Assembly (NCBI GenBank): GCA_001873945.1
Contig: MNYI01000156.1
Coordinates: 1 to 11,938 of the forward strand
Reading direction: 5' to 3'
Length of the DNA: 11,938 nucleotides
Origin: Candidatus Desantisbacteria bacterium CG2_30_40_21
GTDB lineage: Bacteria; UBA9089; CG2-30-40-21
The position numbers and the translations under genes are program-made. Below, piece after piece: positions 1-5,556 of this stretch (positions are counted from its first letter, which is position 1; each line of letters opens with the position of its first letter). The notes under the pieces were generated by a model that was not told where the DNA came from, made no database searches, and saw nothing but the letters and a program-made list of their open reading frames with translations.

Positions 1-1
1 T

Positions 2-25
2 AGGACAGGCATTCCTGCCTGTCCT
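2..25. repeat. Short perfect hairpin downstream of jag
   Basis: A 9-bp perfect inverted repeat, AGGACAGGC and GCCTGTCCT, flanks a 6-nt loop (ATTCCT). It lies about 130 bases beyond the jag stop on the minus strand. No T-run follows on either strand, so it is not a classical intrinsic terminator. It shares the 13-nt core CATTCCTGCCTGT with the repeat at 2651-2738, so it is probably another member of that dispersed family. Confidence 0.6.
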
Positions 26-100
26 GTTGCAGATGACAGGTCCTACCGATTAATCTCCATATCTCCCCCTTATCCATTTTACCATAATGAGAATTGCTGG

Positions 101-174
101 ACAGTAGCATGGCTTGAAAGCATTAGCAAGTAAGAGCTATCGCACTCCAAAGCTTACATCCTGACAGTAGCATG
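101..174. repeat. Direct repeat pair at the 3' end of jag
   Basis: The 12-mer GACAGTAGCATG occurs at 101-112 and again at 163-174. The second copy lies inside the last codons of jag. The stretch between them, read on the minus strand, contains a segment reading GCTTTGGAGTGCGATAGC, which resembles a dispersed intergenic repeat type I recall from other bacteria. The arrangement suggests a small repeat unit that landed at the end of jag and may supply its last residues and stop codon. The resemblance is from memory; the direct repeat is seen directly. Confidence 0.45.
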
Positions 175-870
175 TCTATTCCCTTTGTGTGGAGGGCTGC
201 TTTTCTCCTTTCTATCACCATTGTTCCCTTGCTTAAGGAATATAACAACCTTTCTCGATTCTCCATCCCCAATGCTTTTTGTGCTTACCCTTCGATGGTT
301 CTGGAGGGTTACATGAATAAGCTGTCTTTCATGGGAATTCATGGGGTCAAGCACAACATCCTTGCCTGTGTTAATTACATGTGCAGCAGCCTTAACAGCT
401 AATTGGATAATATTATCATCCATTTTTGTCCGGTACTGGGCAATATCCAGAATAATCTCTTTTTCCTGGCGACAAGACTTTTTCATCATAATATTAATCA
501 GGTATTGCAAGGCATCTATGGTTTGTCCATTTTTGCCAATAAGAAAATGGGCATCGCCACTAACAATATCAAGGATTAGCTTTCCATCTGTTTCTCTGGA
601 ATTAACACTACCCTTTATATTCATTAATTTTATAATCTCGTTTAATACCTGAACTGCTATTTCTCCACTGTCATGAATGAGTGTGAGCTTAACCTTTGCC
701 GGGACTCCACCAATAAAACCAAAGAGCCCTTTTTTCCCCTCGCAAATGATCTCAATCTTTGCCTTTTCTTTAGAAACCCCGAGTTTTTTCAATCCCTCTT
801 CAATTGCCTCATCCATTGTTTTGCCTTGTTGCTCAATTGTTTTTTCTTGCTGCTCGACGATATTTGCCAT
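154..870 (-). CDS. khpB: Jag/KhpB family RNA-binding protein
   Basis: 238-residue cytoplasmic RNA-binding protein of the Jag (KhpB/SpoIIIJ-associated) family, usually encoded next to yidC. Three family parts are visible. A Jag-N domain lies near residues 12-62 (GKKGLFGFIG at 45-54). A KH domain follows at about 70-148, with its GxxG-type loop IGKNGQT at 111-117. A C-terminal R3H domain spans about 150-213, with R182 and H186 in the SHERQLIH motif. The start at 870 is chosen because AAGGAGG lies about 7 bases upstream; an in-frame ATG at 897 has no ribosome site. The last 25 residues are basic, polar and not domain-like, and the final few codons overlap a repeat. It is the last gene of the rpmH-rnpA-yidD-yidC-jag block, and no mnmE follows within the remaining 150 bases. 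The family is thought to act in RNA regulation and cell-envelope growth; the role here is inferred. Confidence 0.93.
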   Translation of the reverse strand: MANIVEQQEKTIEQQGKTMDEAIEEGLKKLGVSKEKAKIEIICEGKKGLFGFIGGVPAKVKLTLIHDSGEIAVQVLNEIIKLMNIKGSVNSRETDGKLILDIVSGDAHFLIGKNGQTIDALQYLINIMMKKSCRQEKEIILDIAQYRTKMDDNIIQLAVKAAAHVINTGKDVVLDPMNSHERQLIHVTLQNHRRVSTKSIGDGESRKVVIFLKQGNNGDRKEKSSPPHKGNRHATVRM

Positions 871-900
871 AGTTATCCTCCTTGTGTTACTTTTCATAAT

Positions 901-985
901 AGGTTGATAGGTTGAAGGGTTGATGAGTTGATGAGTTGATGGAACACAAATTCATCAACCTATCAACCCTTCAACCTATCAACCT
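901..985. repeat. Palindrome of 8-nt tandem units between yidC and jag
   Basis: The left arm 901-940 is five 8-nt units close to RRGTTGAT. The right arm 954-985 is four units close to ATCAACCY. The arms 901-933 and 953-985 pair over 33 positions with only two mismatches, leaving a 19-nt loop. The right arm ends directly at the yidC stop codon. In RNA this would form a very stable hairpin between yidC and jag, so it could attenuate or stabilise the transcript. No U-run is present to make it a standard terminator. Confidence 0.85.
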
Positions 986-2611
986 TCACTTCTCTATCCC
1001 TCTCTTAATCAAAATTTGTTCGATTATGGTCAGGATATTTTGAGTCAGCCAGTATAGCACCAACCCGGATGGGAAATTCATAAACATAAAGACAAAGATT
1101 ATAGACATAAACATGCCTATCTTTGCTTGATTTGGATCTGGTGATGGCATCATCTTTTGCTGAATAATCATGGTTAATCCCATTAATACAGGAAGGATAT
1201 AATATGGATCCTTTGTTGCCAGATCACTCCAGATTAAGAATGTTGCCCCTCTTAATTCAATAGCATTTTGCAGGGTAGTAAAGAGGGCAATAAATACAGG
1301 CATCTGCAATAACAAGGGTAAACACCCACCCATAGGGTTAACCTTATGCCTTTTGTAAAGTTCCATCATCTCCTTGTTCAGGGTCTCCGCATCATGCTTA
1401 TGCTTCTCCCGAATCTCAGCTAAGTGTGGTTGAAGCTTTTGCATGGAGTTCATGGTCTTAAAGTTTTTCTTGGTTACTGGGTGAAGGACAACCTTAACAA
1501 TAAGGGTCAGAATGATGATAGAGACCCCATAATTATGGGTTATTTTATACAATAGGTGAAGCAGCCATAAGACAATCAGGGCAAGAGAATTCCAGCCAGA
1601 AAATGCGGTAAGGCTTGTCATTTCTGGTGAAAGGTTTTTTAATATCGTAGTATCCCTTGGTCCTGCATATACCCTTGTCTTTATGATTTTAGTCTCGCCT
1701 GATTTAAGGCTGATATCCGTAGATAACCCCATGCGAATTCTATTATCTATGGTTTTTACAAATATTGCCTCGGTAGATACAGATTTTTCAGGGATAAGAA
1801 TATTTAAGAAATACTGGCTGCTTTGAGCTACCCATGTAATATTCTTTTTCTCAATGACACTATCTGTTGGTGTAGTCGGGGCAACAAGTCCCAAAAAGGT
1901 TAATATCCCCTGGAGTATTCCGGCTCCATGGTGAGAGATTTTTTCTACATTGCCACCTGCATTAGCTGTTTGTTCTAAAATGGTCAGATGAGAGTGCTTT
2001 AGCTGTGCCTTTTTTATATCACCCACTTCTGCTACCTTACATGGGCTTTCCCAACTTATGACCACATTGTTTTTTAATGTGGCATCTGAGAGATTTTCTA
2101 TGGTTAACTCTACCTCCATCAGGTATGTTCCGGGTATCAATTTATACCTTTTGGTCACAGATACCCCGGGCAGACTCTCAACCCCATAACTAAACTCTTT
2201 TGTATATTGATCCACATAGGAAAATCTCTTAGGGGTCAAATATTCCTTGCTCAAGCAAACACTAAGTGGAAAATCAGCTTCAGGGTTTACAGGGGGCAAG
2301 GCAATTTCTACCGGAGATTTATCATGTTCATATAATTTTAACAATTGAAGACTATTTATATCTCCCAATGGGGTGAGTTTTACAGACATAACCTCTGTCT
2401 TAAAAGACAGATCTTCTTCGTTTATGTTTAGTCCAACTTTCTTGCTTTGGGTTGATACTGTGGCCGGGGTAAGGATTGATGGTTGTATTGAGGAAACAAC
2501 CTCTTGCTTTGAAACGACAGGTGAATGCTTTACATTTTTATAGACCAGCATATTGTAACCCAATAAAATCAAAGCAGATGCCGCAATAGCTAAAAGTACT
2601 CGTTTTTCCAT
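986..2611 (-). CDS. yidC: Membrane protein insertase YidC
   Basis: 541-residue inner-membrane insertase/chaperone that inserts membrane proteins with or without the Sec translocon. The order is Gram-negative: an N-terminal transmembrane helix (about 5-24), a large periplasmic beta-rich P1 domain (about 60-330), then the five-helix insertase core (about 340-535). The core contains VNPMGGCLPLLLQMPVF (424-440), a strong family signature, and a charged cytoplasmic coiled region (380-425). The groove residue that is Arg366 in E. coli aligns with K373 here, which keeps the positive charge. The C-terminal tail is very short (RGIEK), unlike the long ribosome-binding tails of some YidC/Oxa1 proteins. 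Start ATG is supported by AGGAGA about 6 bases upstream. It lies between yidD and jag in the conserved block, separated from yidD by a 135-base gap that contains an inverted repeat. Confidence 0.97.
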   Translation of the reverse strand: MEKRVLLAIAASALILLGYNMLVYKNVKHSPVVSKQEVVSSIQPSILTPATVSTQSKKVGLNINEEDLSFKTEVMSVKLTPLGDINSLQLLKLYEHDKSPVEIALPPVNPEADFPLSVCLSKEYLTPKRFSYVDQYTKEFSYGVESLPGVSVTKRYKLIPGTYLMEVELTIENLSDATLKNNVVISWESPCKVAEVGDIKKAQLKHSHLTILEQTANAGGNVEKISHHGAGILQGILTFLGLVAPTTPTDSVIEKKNITWVAQSSQYFLNILIPEKSVSTEAIFVKTIDNRIRMGLSTDISLKSGETKIIKTRVYAGPRDTTILKNLSPEMTSLTAFSGWNSLALIVLWLLHLLYKITHNYGVSIIILTLIVKVVLHPVTKKNFKTMNSMQKLQPHLAEIREKHKHDAETLNKEMMELYKRHKVNPMGGCLPLLLQMPVFIALFTTLQNAIELRGATFLIWSDLATKDPYYILPVLMGLTMIIQQKMMPSPDPNQAKIGMFMSIIFVFMFMNFPSGLVLYWLTQNILTIIEQILIKRGIEK

Positions 2612-2650
2612 AATATCTCCTATAATAATGTTATCCCTTTGGGATTTTGC

Positions 2651-2738
2651 AATCGTAGCACAGACATTCCTGCCTGTTATTCAGAATCATCTGAGGGACA
2701 AATGAAAAATCACAGACAAGAATGTCTGTGCTACGATT
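2651..2738. repeat. Imperfect inverted repeat between yidD and yidC
   Basis: Arms 2651-2678 and 2711-2738 are near-perfect reverse complements (core AATCGTAGCACAGACATTC), with a spacer of about 32 bases. The right arm is itself a hairpin: CACAGAC (2711-2717) and GTCTGTG (2724-2730) around a 6-nt loop. The left arm shares CATTCCTGCCTGT with the hairpin at 2-25. It fills most of the yidD-yidC gap and looks like a paired REP/BIME-type or small MITE-type insertion. Confidence 0.8.
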
Positions 2739-2746
2739 TACTCATC

Positions 2747-2959
2747 CTATTCCACAGGATCATATCCTCCGGGATGAAAAGGGTGACATCTTAATAACCT
2801 TTTGATAGACTTCCAGATTCCCTTCCATAATCCGTGCTTGGAAACAGCCTCATGAGCATATTGAGAGCATGTGGGAAAGAATCTACAGCTTGGAGGAAGT
2901 AGGGGGGAGAAAAGTTGTTGATATATCCTTATTAACCTGAGAAAGCCTTTTTTTATCAT
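2747..2959 (-). CDS. yidD: Membrane protein insertion efficiency factor YidD
   Basis: About 70-residue basic, membrane-associated protein (YidD/DUF37 family) that assists YidC-dependent insertion. Family hallmarks are continuous: IRIYQQLFSPLLPPSCRFFP (10-29), TCSQYA (30-35) and the C-terminal LLRCHPFHPGGYDPV (55-69). The three conserved cysteines are C25, C31 and C58. The ATG at 2959 matches the family's usual N-terminus (MIKKGFLRLIRIYQQ). An in-frame GTG at 3022 would add 21 residues, but these are encoded partly by a repeat-like stretch and look unlike the family. Neither start has a strong ribosome site, so translation may be weak or coupled. It lies 3' of rnpA and 5' of yidC, its usual position. 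Confidence 0.93.
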   Translation of the reverse strand: MIKKGFLRLIRIYQQLFSPLLPPSCRFFPTCSQYAHEAVSKHGLWKGIWKSIKRLLRCHPFHPGGYDPVE

Positions 2960-3059
2960 AATGTTCACGCAGAGTACGCGAAAAACGGTAGAGAATATAG
3001 GGAAGAAAGAAGAGGAATCCACCCCCTGACCCTCACCAGCTCAAGAGACAAGTTGTAGA

Positions 3060-3079
3060 GGCAATCCCTTGCGGTTGCC
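3060..3079. repeat. Small hairpin in the rnpA-yidD gap
   Basis: GGCAATC (3060-3066) pairs with GGTTGCC (3073-3079), with one G-T wobble, around a 6-nt loop. It sits in the 186-base gap between rnpA and the preferred yidD start. That gap also holds a CTTTGTGCCTTTGTGG segment (3099-3114) akin to the array at 5278-5452, and a CGCAGAGTACGCGAAAAAC segment (2968-2986). Confidence 0.5.
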
Positions 3080-3145
3080 CAACTCCACTCTGCTTTTCTT
3101 TGTGCCTTTGTGGTAAATTAATCCCCTGAATAAGTACCTATTTTG

Positions 3146-3508
3146 TTATATTATAATATTTGCTCTCTTAAAAAGGTAGAGTAAATTTTTTTCTACCTCT
3201 ACGAATGTTAACTCTGGGAGCCCCTTCTTTGCTACAAGTACCATATCTAATCCTTGAACAAGTTTATTCTTGTTTAATCGATATGCTTCTCTTAACAACC
3301 TTTTTGCCCTGTTTCTTTTAACAGCCCCTCCTGTTTTTTCCCCGGCAACAATCCCTACCCGTCTATCAGTAGAATCCTTTGGTAATAAAAACAAAACCAA
3401 AAACCTGTGATGATATGCCATTCCTCTGGAATATACGGCATTGAATTCTGCTGCTTGAAGTAATCGCTGAGTTTTTGGCAGTCCATATTCTTCTTTTGGA
3501 TTTATCAT
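3146..3508 (-). CDS. rnpA: Ribonuclease P protein component RnpA
   Basis: 120-residue basic protein subunit of RNase P, which helps the catalytic RNA remove 5' leaders from tRNA precursors. The signature RNR region is intact at 63-77 (VKRNRAKRLLREAYR). The upstream central-strand motif, usually like GFSVSKKVGKAV, appears here as VGIVAGEKTGGAV (51-63), a slightly divergent form. The substrate-facing N-terminal part (LPKTQRLLQAAEFNAVYSRG, 10-29) is typical. Start ATG at 3508 has AGGAT about 8 bases upstream and lies 37 bases after the rpmH stop, consistent with co-transcription. Confidence 0.95.
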   Translation of the reverse strand: MINPKEEYGLPKTQRLLQAAEFNAVYSRGMAYHHRFLVLFLLPKDSTDRRVGIVAGEKTGGAVKRNRAKRLLREAYRLNKNKLVQGLDMVLVAKKGLPELTFVEVEKNLLYLFKRANIII

Positions 3509-3545
3509 GTAAATATCCTGATAGATGAGCAGATTGACTTTGTTT

Positions 3546-3683
3546 TTATGGGAGAGTAAGCTTTGCCCTTCCCTTTTGTCTCCTCCTGCTAAGCACCCTT
3601 TCCCCGCATGGTGAACTCATTCTTCTCAAAAAACCATGATTTCTTGCTCTTCGACGATTATGTGGTTGAAATGTCCTTTTCAT
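3546..3683 (-). CDS. rpmH: 50S ribosomal protein L34
   Basis: A 45-residue, very basic protein of the large ribosomal subunit. The translation begins MKRTFQPHNRRRARNHGF (1-18) and continues LRRM, then LSRRRQKGRAKLTLP at the C-terminus, matching L34 along its length. The middle, SSPCGERV in place of the usual ATKNGRKV-type stretch, is somewhat divergent. AGGAGG lies about 8 bases before the ATG, and the start is 36 bases downstream of the -10 of a consensus promoter. It is the first gene of the block and is intact; the run of six T in the coding strand around codons 17-19 is in frame. Confidence 0.95.
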   Translation of the reverse strand: MKRTFQPHNRRRARNHGFLRRMSSPCGERVLSRRRQKGRAKLTLP

Positions 3684-3718
3684 TAACAAGCCTCCTAAAA
3701 ATTCACTTAATTTTTATT

Positions 3719-3747
3719 ATTATACACTAAAAATTCCTTGCTGTCAA
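3719..3747 (-). promoter_or_regulatory. Sigma70-type promoter for the rpmH block
   Basis: On the minus strand, TTGACA (3747-3742) is followed by exactly 17 bases and TATAAT (3724-3719), both perfect matches to consensus. It lies in the 98-base gap between the gspK stop and rpmH, about 36 bases before the rpmH start codon, which is strong support for a housekeeping promoter driving rpmH-rnpA and probably the rest. Confidence 0.88.
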
Positions 3748-3781
3748 CAATTATTGCATTGCTTAGGAGTAAATTTATCTT

Positions 3782-4687
3782 TTACTCATCCTCCAACCAG
3801 TATACAACCCTTATCGCCCATCTTTTATCCTTCTGTGTACGATGGAGAACAGCATGGATTGTTTTGCATATACCATGGCTATTTCCAGTAGTCGTAACAT
3901 TAAAATACTTGGATGATGTGGTCAAAATTTCCTGATTCTCACCATTTATTGTTCGTGAATGGATTATCTCTGGATCAATTCCGTATGCCTTAAGTATGTG
4001 TTCTGAAGCAGTTTTTATATTAATCCCACCAGTAGTAGTTACAACCGGCTTAAGGAGCTGGTAGGTTTTGCTGCCAACAATTTCTGAAAGATTATCAATA
4101 CCGGTAAATGGCCGCTTGTCTACTATCTCGTTTGCCTTATCTGCATCTACTCTAAAACCGGTCATCAGGGCAGCAAGAACATCCCTATCTGCCAGATTGA
4201 TATTTATCTCACCCCATGTTGTAAAATTATCCTTTATGAGGCAATAGGAATCTATATCCATCCCATTAATCAAGAGCAATTCTGCAACGGTATCAAACGA
4301 ACCATGTTTACGATATTGAACAATCTCTCGGGCTATATCCTGGGAAATCCCAAGTTTTGCCATGATTGTTTCCGAGGCATAGTTGATATTTACCTTGCGT
4401 TCCTCATCAACAATAGTAATGCTATATGTGCCATCACCCAATTGCCTTTCTATTGGTTTTGCCCATTCATCATCAGGTGAATCAAAGCCGGTGGTATCAT
4501 TTTTAAGCAATACCGTAGCATGAACAACACCTGCCTCAGCCAGAGCAAGGGCAGATGCAACAAATTTTTGGTTATTTACTGCCTTTGCCTCAAGTCTAAT
4601 CAATGAGACAAAGACTGAAACCATAGCTGCTAAGGCAAGGACAAGCCATAGGGTTAAAATAAGGGCAATACCATATTGTTTATTCAT
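3782..4687 (-). CDS. gspK: Type II secretion minor pseudopilin GspK
   Basis: 301-residue inner-membrane-anchored minor pseudopilin that, with GspI and GspJ, caps the periplasmic pseudopilus of type II secretion. The N-terminus MNKQYG followed by IALILTLWLVLAL is a prepilin-like leader and helix with cleavage expected after G6. It lacks glutamate at mature position 5 (leucine here), the known hallmark of GspK. Three related motifs, VNINYAS (99-105), ININLAD (161-167) and GINIKTAS (221-228), are helix-hairpin-helix-like units of the GspK globular domain. The start at 4687 is preferred over the ATG six bases upstream because AGGA lies 8 bases before it and because it forms an ATGA overlap with the gspJ stop, implying coupled translation. 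A related type IV pilus assembly protein is the main alternative. Confidence 0.85.
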   Translation of the reverse strand: MNKQYGIALILTLWLVLALAAMVSVFVSLIRLEAKAVNNQKFVASALALAEAGVVHATVLLKNDTTGFDSPDDEWAKPIERQLGDGTYSITIVDEERKVNINYASETIMAKLGISQDIAREIVQYRKHGSFDTVAELLLINGMDIDSYCLIKDNFTTWGEININLADRDVLAALMTGFRVDADKANEIVDKRPFTGIDNLSEIVGSKTYQLLKPVVTTTGGINIKTASEHILKAYGIDPEIIHSRTINGENQEILTTSSKYFNVTTTGNSHGICKTIHAVLHRTQKDKRWAIRVVYWLEDE

Positions 4688-5181
4688 AAGCATTTTCCTA
4701 CCCTTACAGGAACAATCATTAATGGCATATTCATATCTTTTAATCCGAGACGAACCCTTACCAATTGCGGAAACCCCTCCTGCAACCAGTCCACCTCAAA
4801 CATATTTACCCCAGCACACAATTGAGTATTAGTCGTTTTTGTTCCAATTGTTTCGTCCATCCAGAGGCATTTCTCGTCCTTCGTATCCTGCTTAAGAGAA
4901 ATCGTTACCATTGATATTCCCTTGTTTGTTGCTGTCTTAAATTTAATTTCACCCTGTTTGCTCTCAAATCCTGTCTCCCTGTGCCATGGGGAAAGATATG
5001 CACATGAAATCTTTTGCCTGATAATATCCATGCTTATCCGTGCATCCTGTTCTTGCTCCATATATTCCTGCCTTTCTTTCCAGATAGAGGCGGAAATATT
5101 AAATGAACTATGAATAAGCATAGCCAGTACTGCGAGAATCCCTGAAGCAGCCAATATCTCTATGAGTGTAAATCCTTTCAT
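4684..5181 (-). CDS. gspJ: Prepilin-type pseudopilin, GspJ-like
   Basis: 165-residue prepilin-like protein. It starts MKG then FTLIEILAASGILAVLAML, a classic prepilin peptidase site: cleavage after G3, F at +1 and the conserved E at +5. The hydrophobic helix runs to about residue 27. The globular part contains WKERQEYMEQEQDARISMDI (33-52), a pattern typical of GspJ, where an early helix precedes the beta domain. It is shorter than the usual 190-200 residues. It overlaps gspK by ATGA. AGGAG lies about 9 bases before the start, and a strong promoter lies upstream, so gspJ is the first gene of a two-gene operon. GspI, GspH and the outer components are not in the window. GspI or another minor pilin is possible; GspJ is preferred for its order before GspK. 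Confidence 0.78.
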   Translation of the reverse strand: MKGFTLIEILAASGILAVLAMLIHSSFNISASIWKERQEYMEQEQDARISMDIIRQKISCAYLSPWHRETGFESKQGEIKFKTATNKGISMVTISLKQDTKDEKCLWMDETIGTKTTNTQLCAGVNMFEVDWLQEGFPQLVRVRLGLKDMNMPLMIVPVRVGKCL

Positions 5182-5217
5182 CTAAAAATACTCCTGTTCG
5201 TTGGTGGTACAGGCATT

Positions 5218-5246
5218 ATAATACCATTTATGCCGCCTTGTGTCAA
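5218..5246 (-). promoter_or_regulatory. Sigma70-type promoter for gspJ-gspK
   Basis: On the minus strand, TTGACA (5246-5241) is followed by 17 bases and TATTAT (5223-5218); a shifted TATAAT at 5220-5215 would give a 20-base spacer. It lies 37 bases before the gspJ ATG. This shows that gspJK is probably transcribed on its own rather than from an upstream gsp operon. Confidence 0.75.
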
Positions 5247-5277
5247 TATCAATTTTAGGCATGATTCAAAACTTTTA

Positions 5278-5452
5278 TCATAGAGGGGCAGAGGGGCACA
5301 GAGGCACAGAGGTACAAGATGGGGTAAAATAAGAAAAGAGTACCCACTTCTTACCTCTCTACCCTTTGTACCTTCCCTTCTTTGTGCCTCTGTGCCTTTG
5401 TGTGCCCTTGTGCCTTTGTGTGCCCTTGTGCCTCTGTGTGCCTCTGTGCCTA
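5278..5452. repeat. Low-complexity CACAGAGG/CCTCTGTG array
   Basis: The left arm (about 5281-5316) is made of AGAGGGGC and ACAGAGGC type units. The right arm (about 5366-5452) is made of their reverse complements (GTGCCTCT, GTGCCTTT, GTGTGCCC), so the whole is a loose inverted repeat around an AT-richer centre. The 18-mer TGCCTTTGTGTGCCCTTG is duplicated head-to-tail at 5393-5410 and 5411-5428. The minus strand stays open through it and reads as a Gly/Thr/His/Lys/Arg-rich peptide, which I regard as an artefact of the repeat. It fills the space between the two divergent promoters. Confidence 0.85.
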
Positions 5453-5497
5453 ATTCCCACAATAACCAATCAATTATGATTTTGTGTAAAATTTTAC

Positions 5498-5526
5498 TTG
5501 ACTTTCAGGACAAATTTTGTTAATAT
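5498..5526 (+). promoter_or_regulatory. Sigma70-type promoter for the TPR-barrel-exbBD genes
   Basis: TTGACT (5498-5503), a 17-base spacer, then TAATAT (5521-5526); each box differs little from consensus. It lies 30 bases before the TPR gene ATG at 5557, with GGGAGGG between. It is back to back with the gspJ promoter across the repeat array. Confidence 0.75.
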
Positions 5527-5556
5527 AGAATATATTTATAATTGGGAGGGATTAGC

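Noticed and set aside
2..25. Intrinsic terminator after jag
   Set aside because: A strong stem is present, but no U-run follows in the minus-strand transcript, and it matches a dispersed repeat family instead.
895..897. Upstream ATG for jag at 897
   Set aside because: No ribosome site precedes it, whereas AAGGAGG precedes the ATG at 870, which also fits the family's N-terminus.
5278..5452. CRISPR array
   Set aside because: Units are 8-10 bases, contiguous and without unique spacers; no cas gene is nearby.
5178..5462. A 94-codon minus-strand reading frame (Gly/Thr/His/Lys/Arg-rich start) ending by ATGA overlap at gspJ; possibly a GspI remnant
   Set aside because: Its first half is translated low-complexity repeat and its second half spans the gspJ promoter and ribosome site. 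The overlap with gspJ is probably chance; no pilin helix is present.
5542..5544. TTG start for the TPR protein at 5542
   Set aside because: The ribosome site GGGAGGG would lie inside the gene; ATG 5557 has correct spacing and a clean signal peptide.
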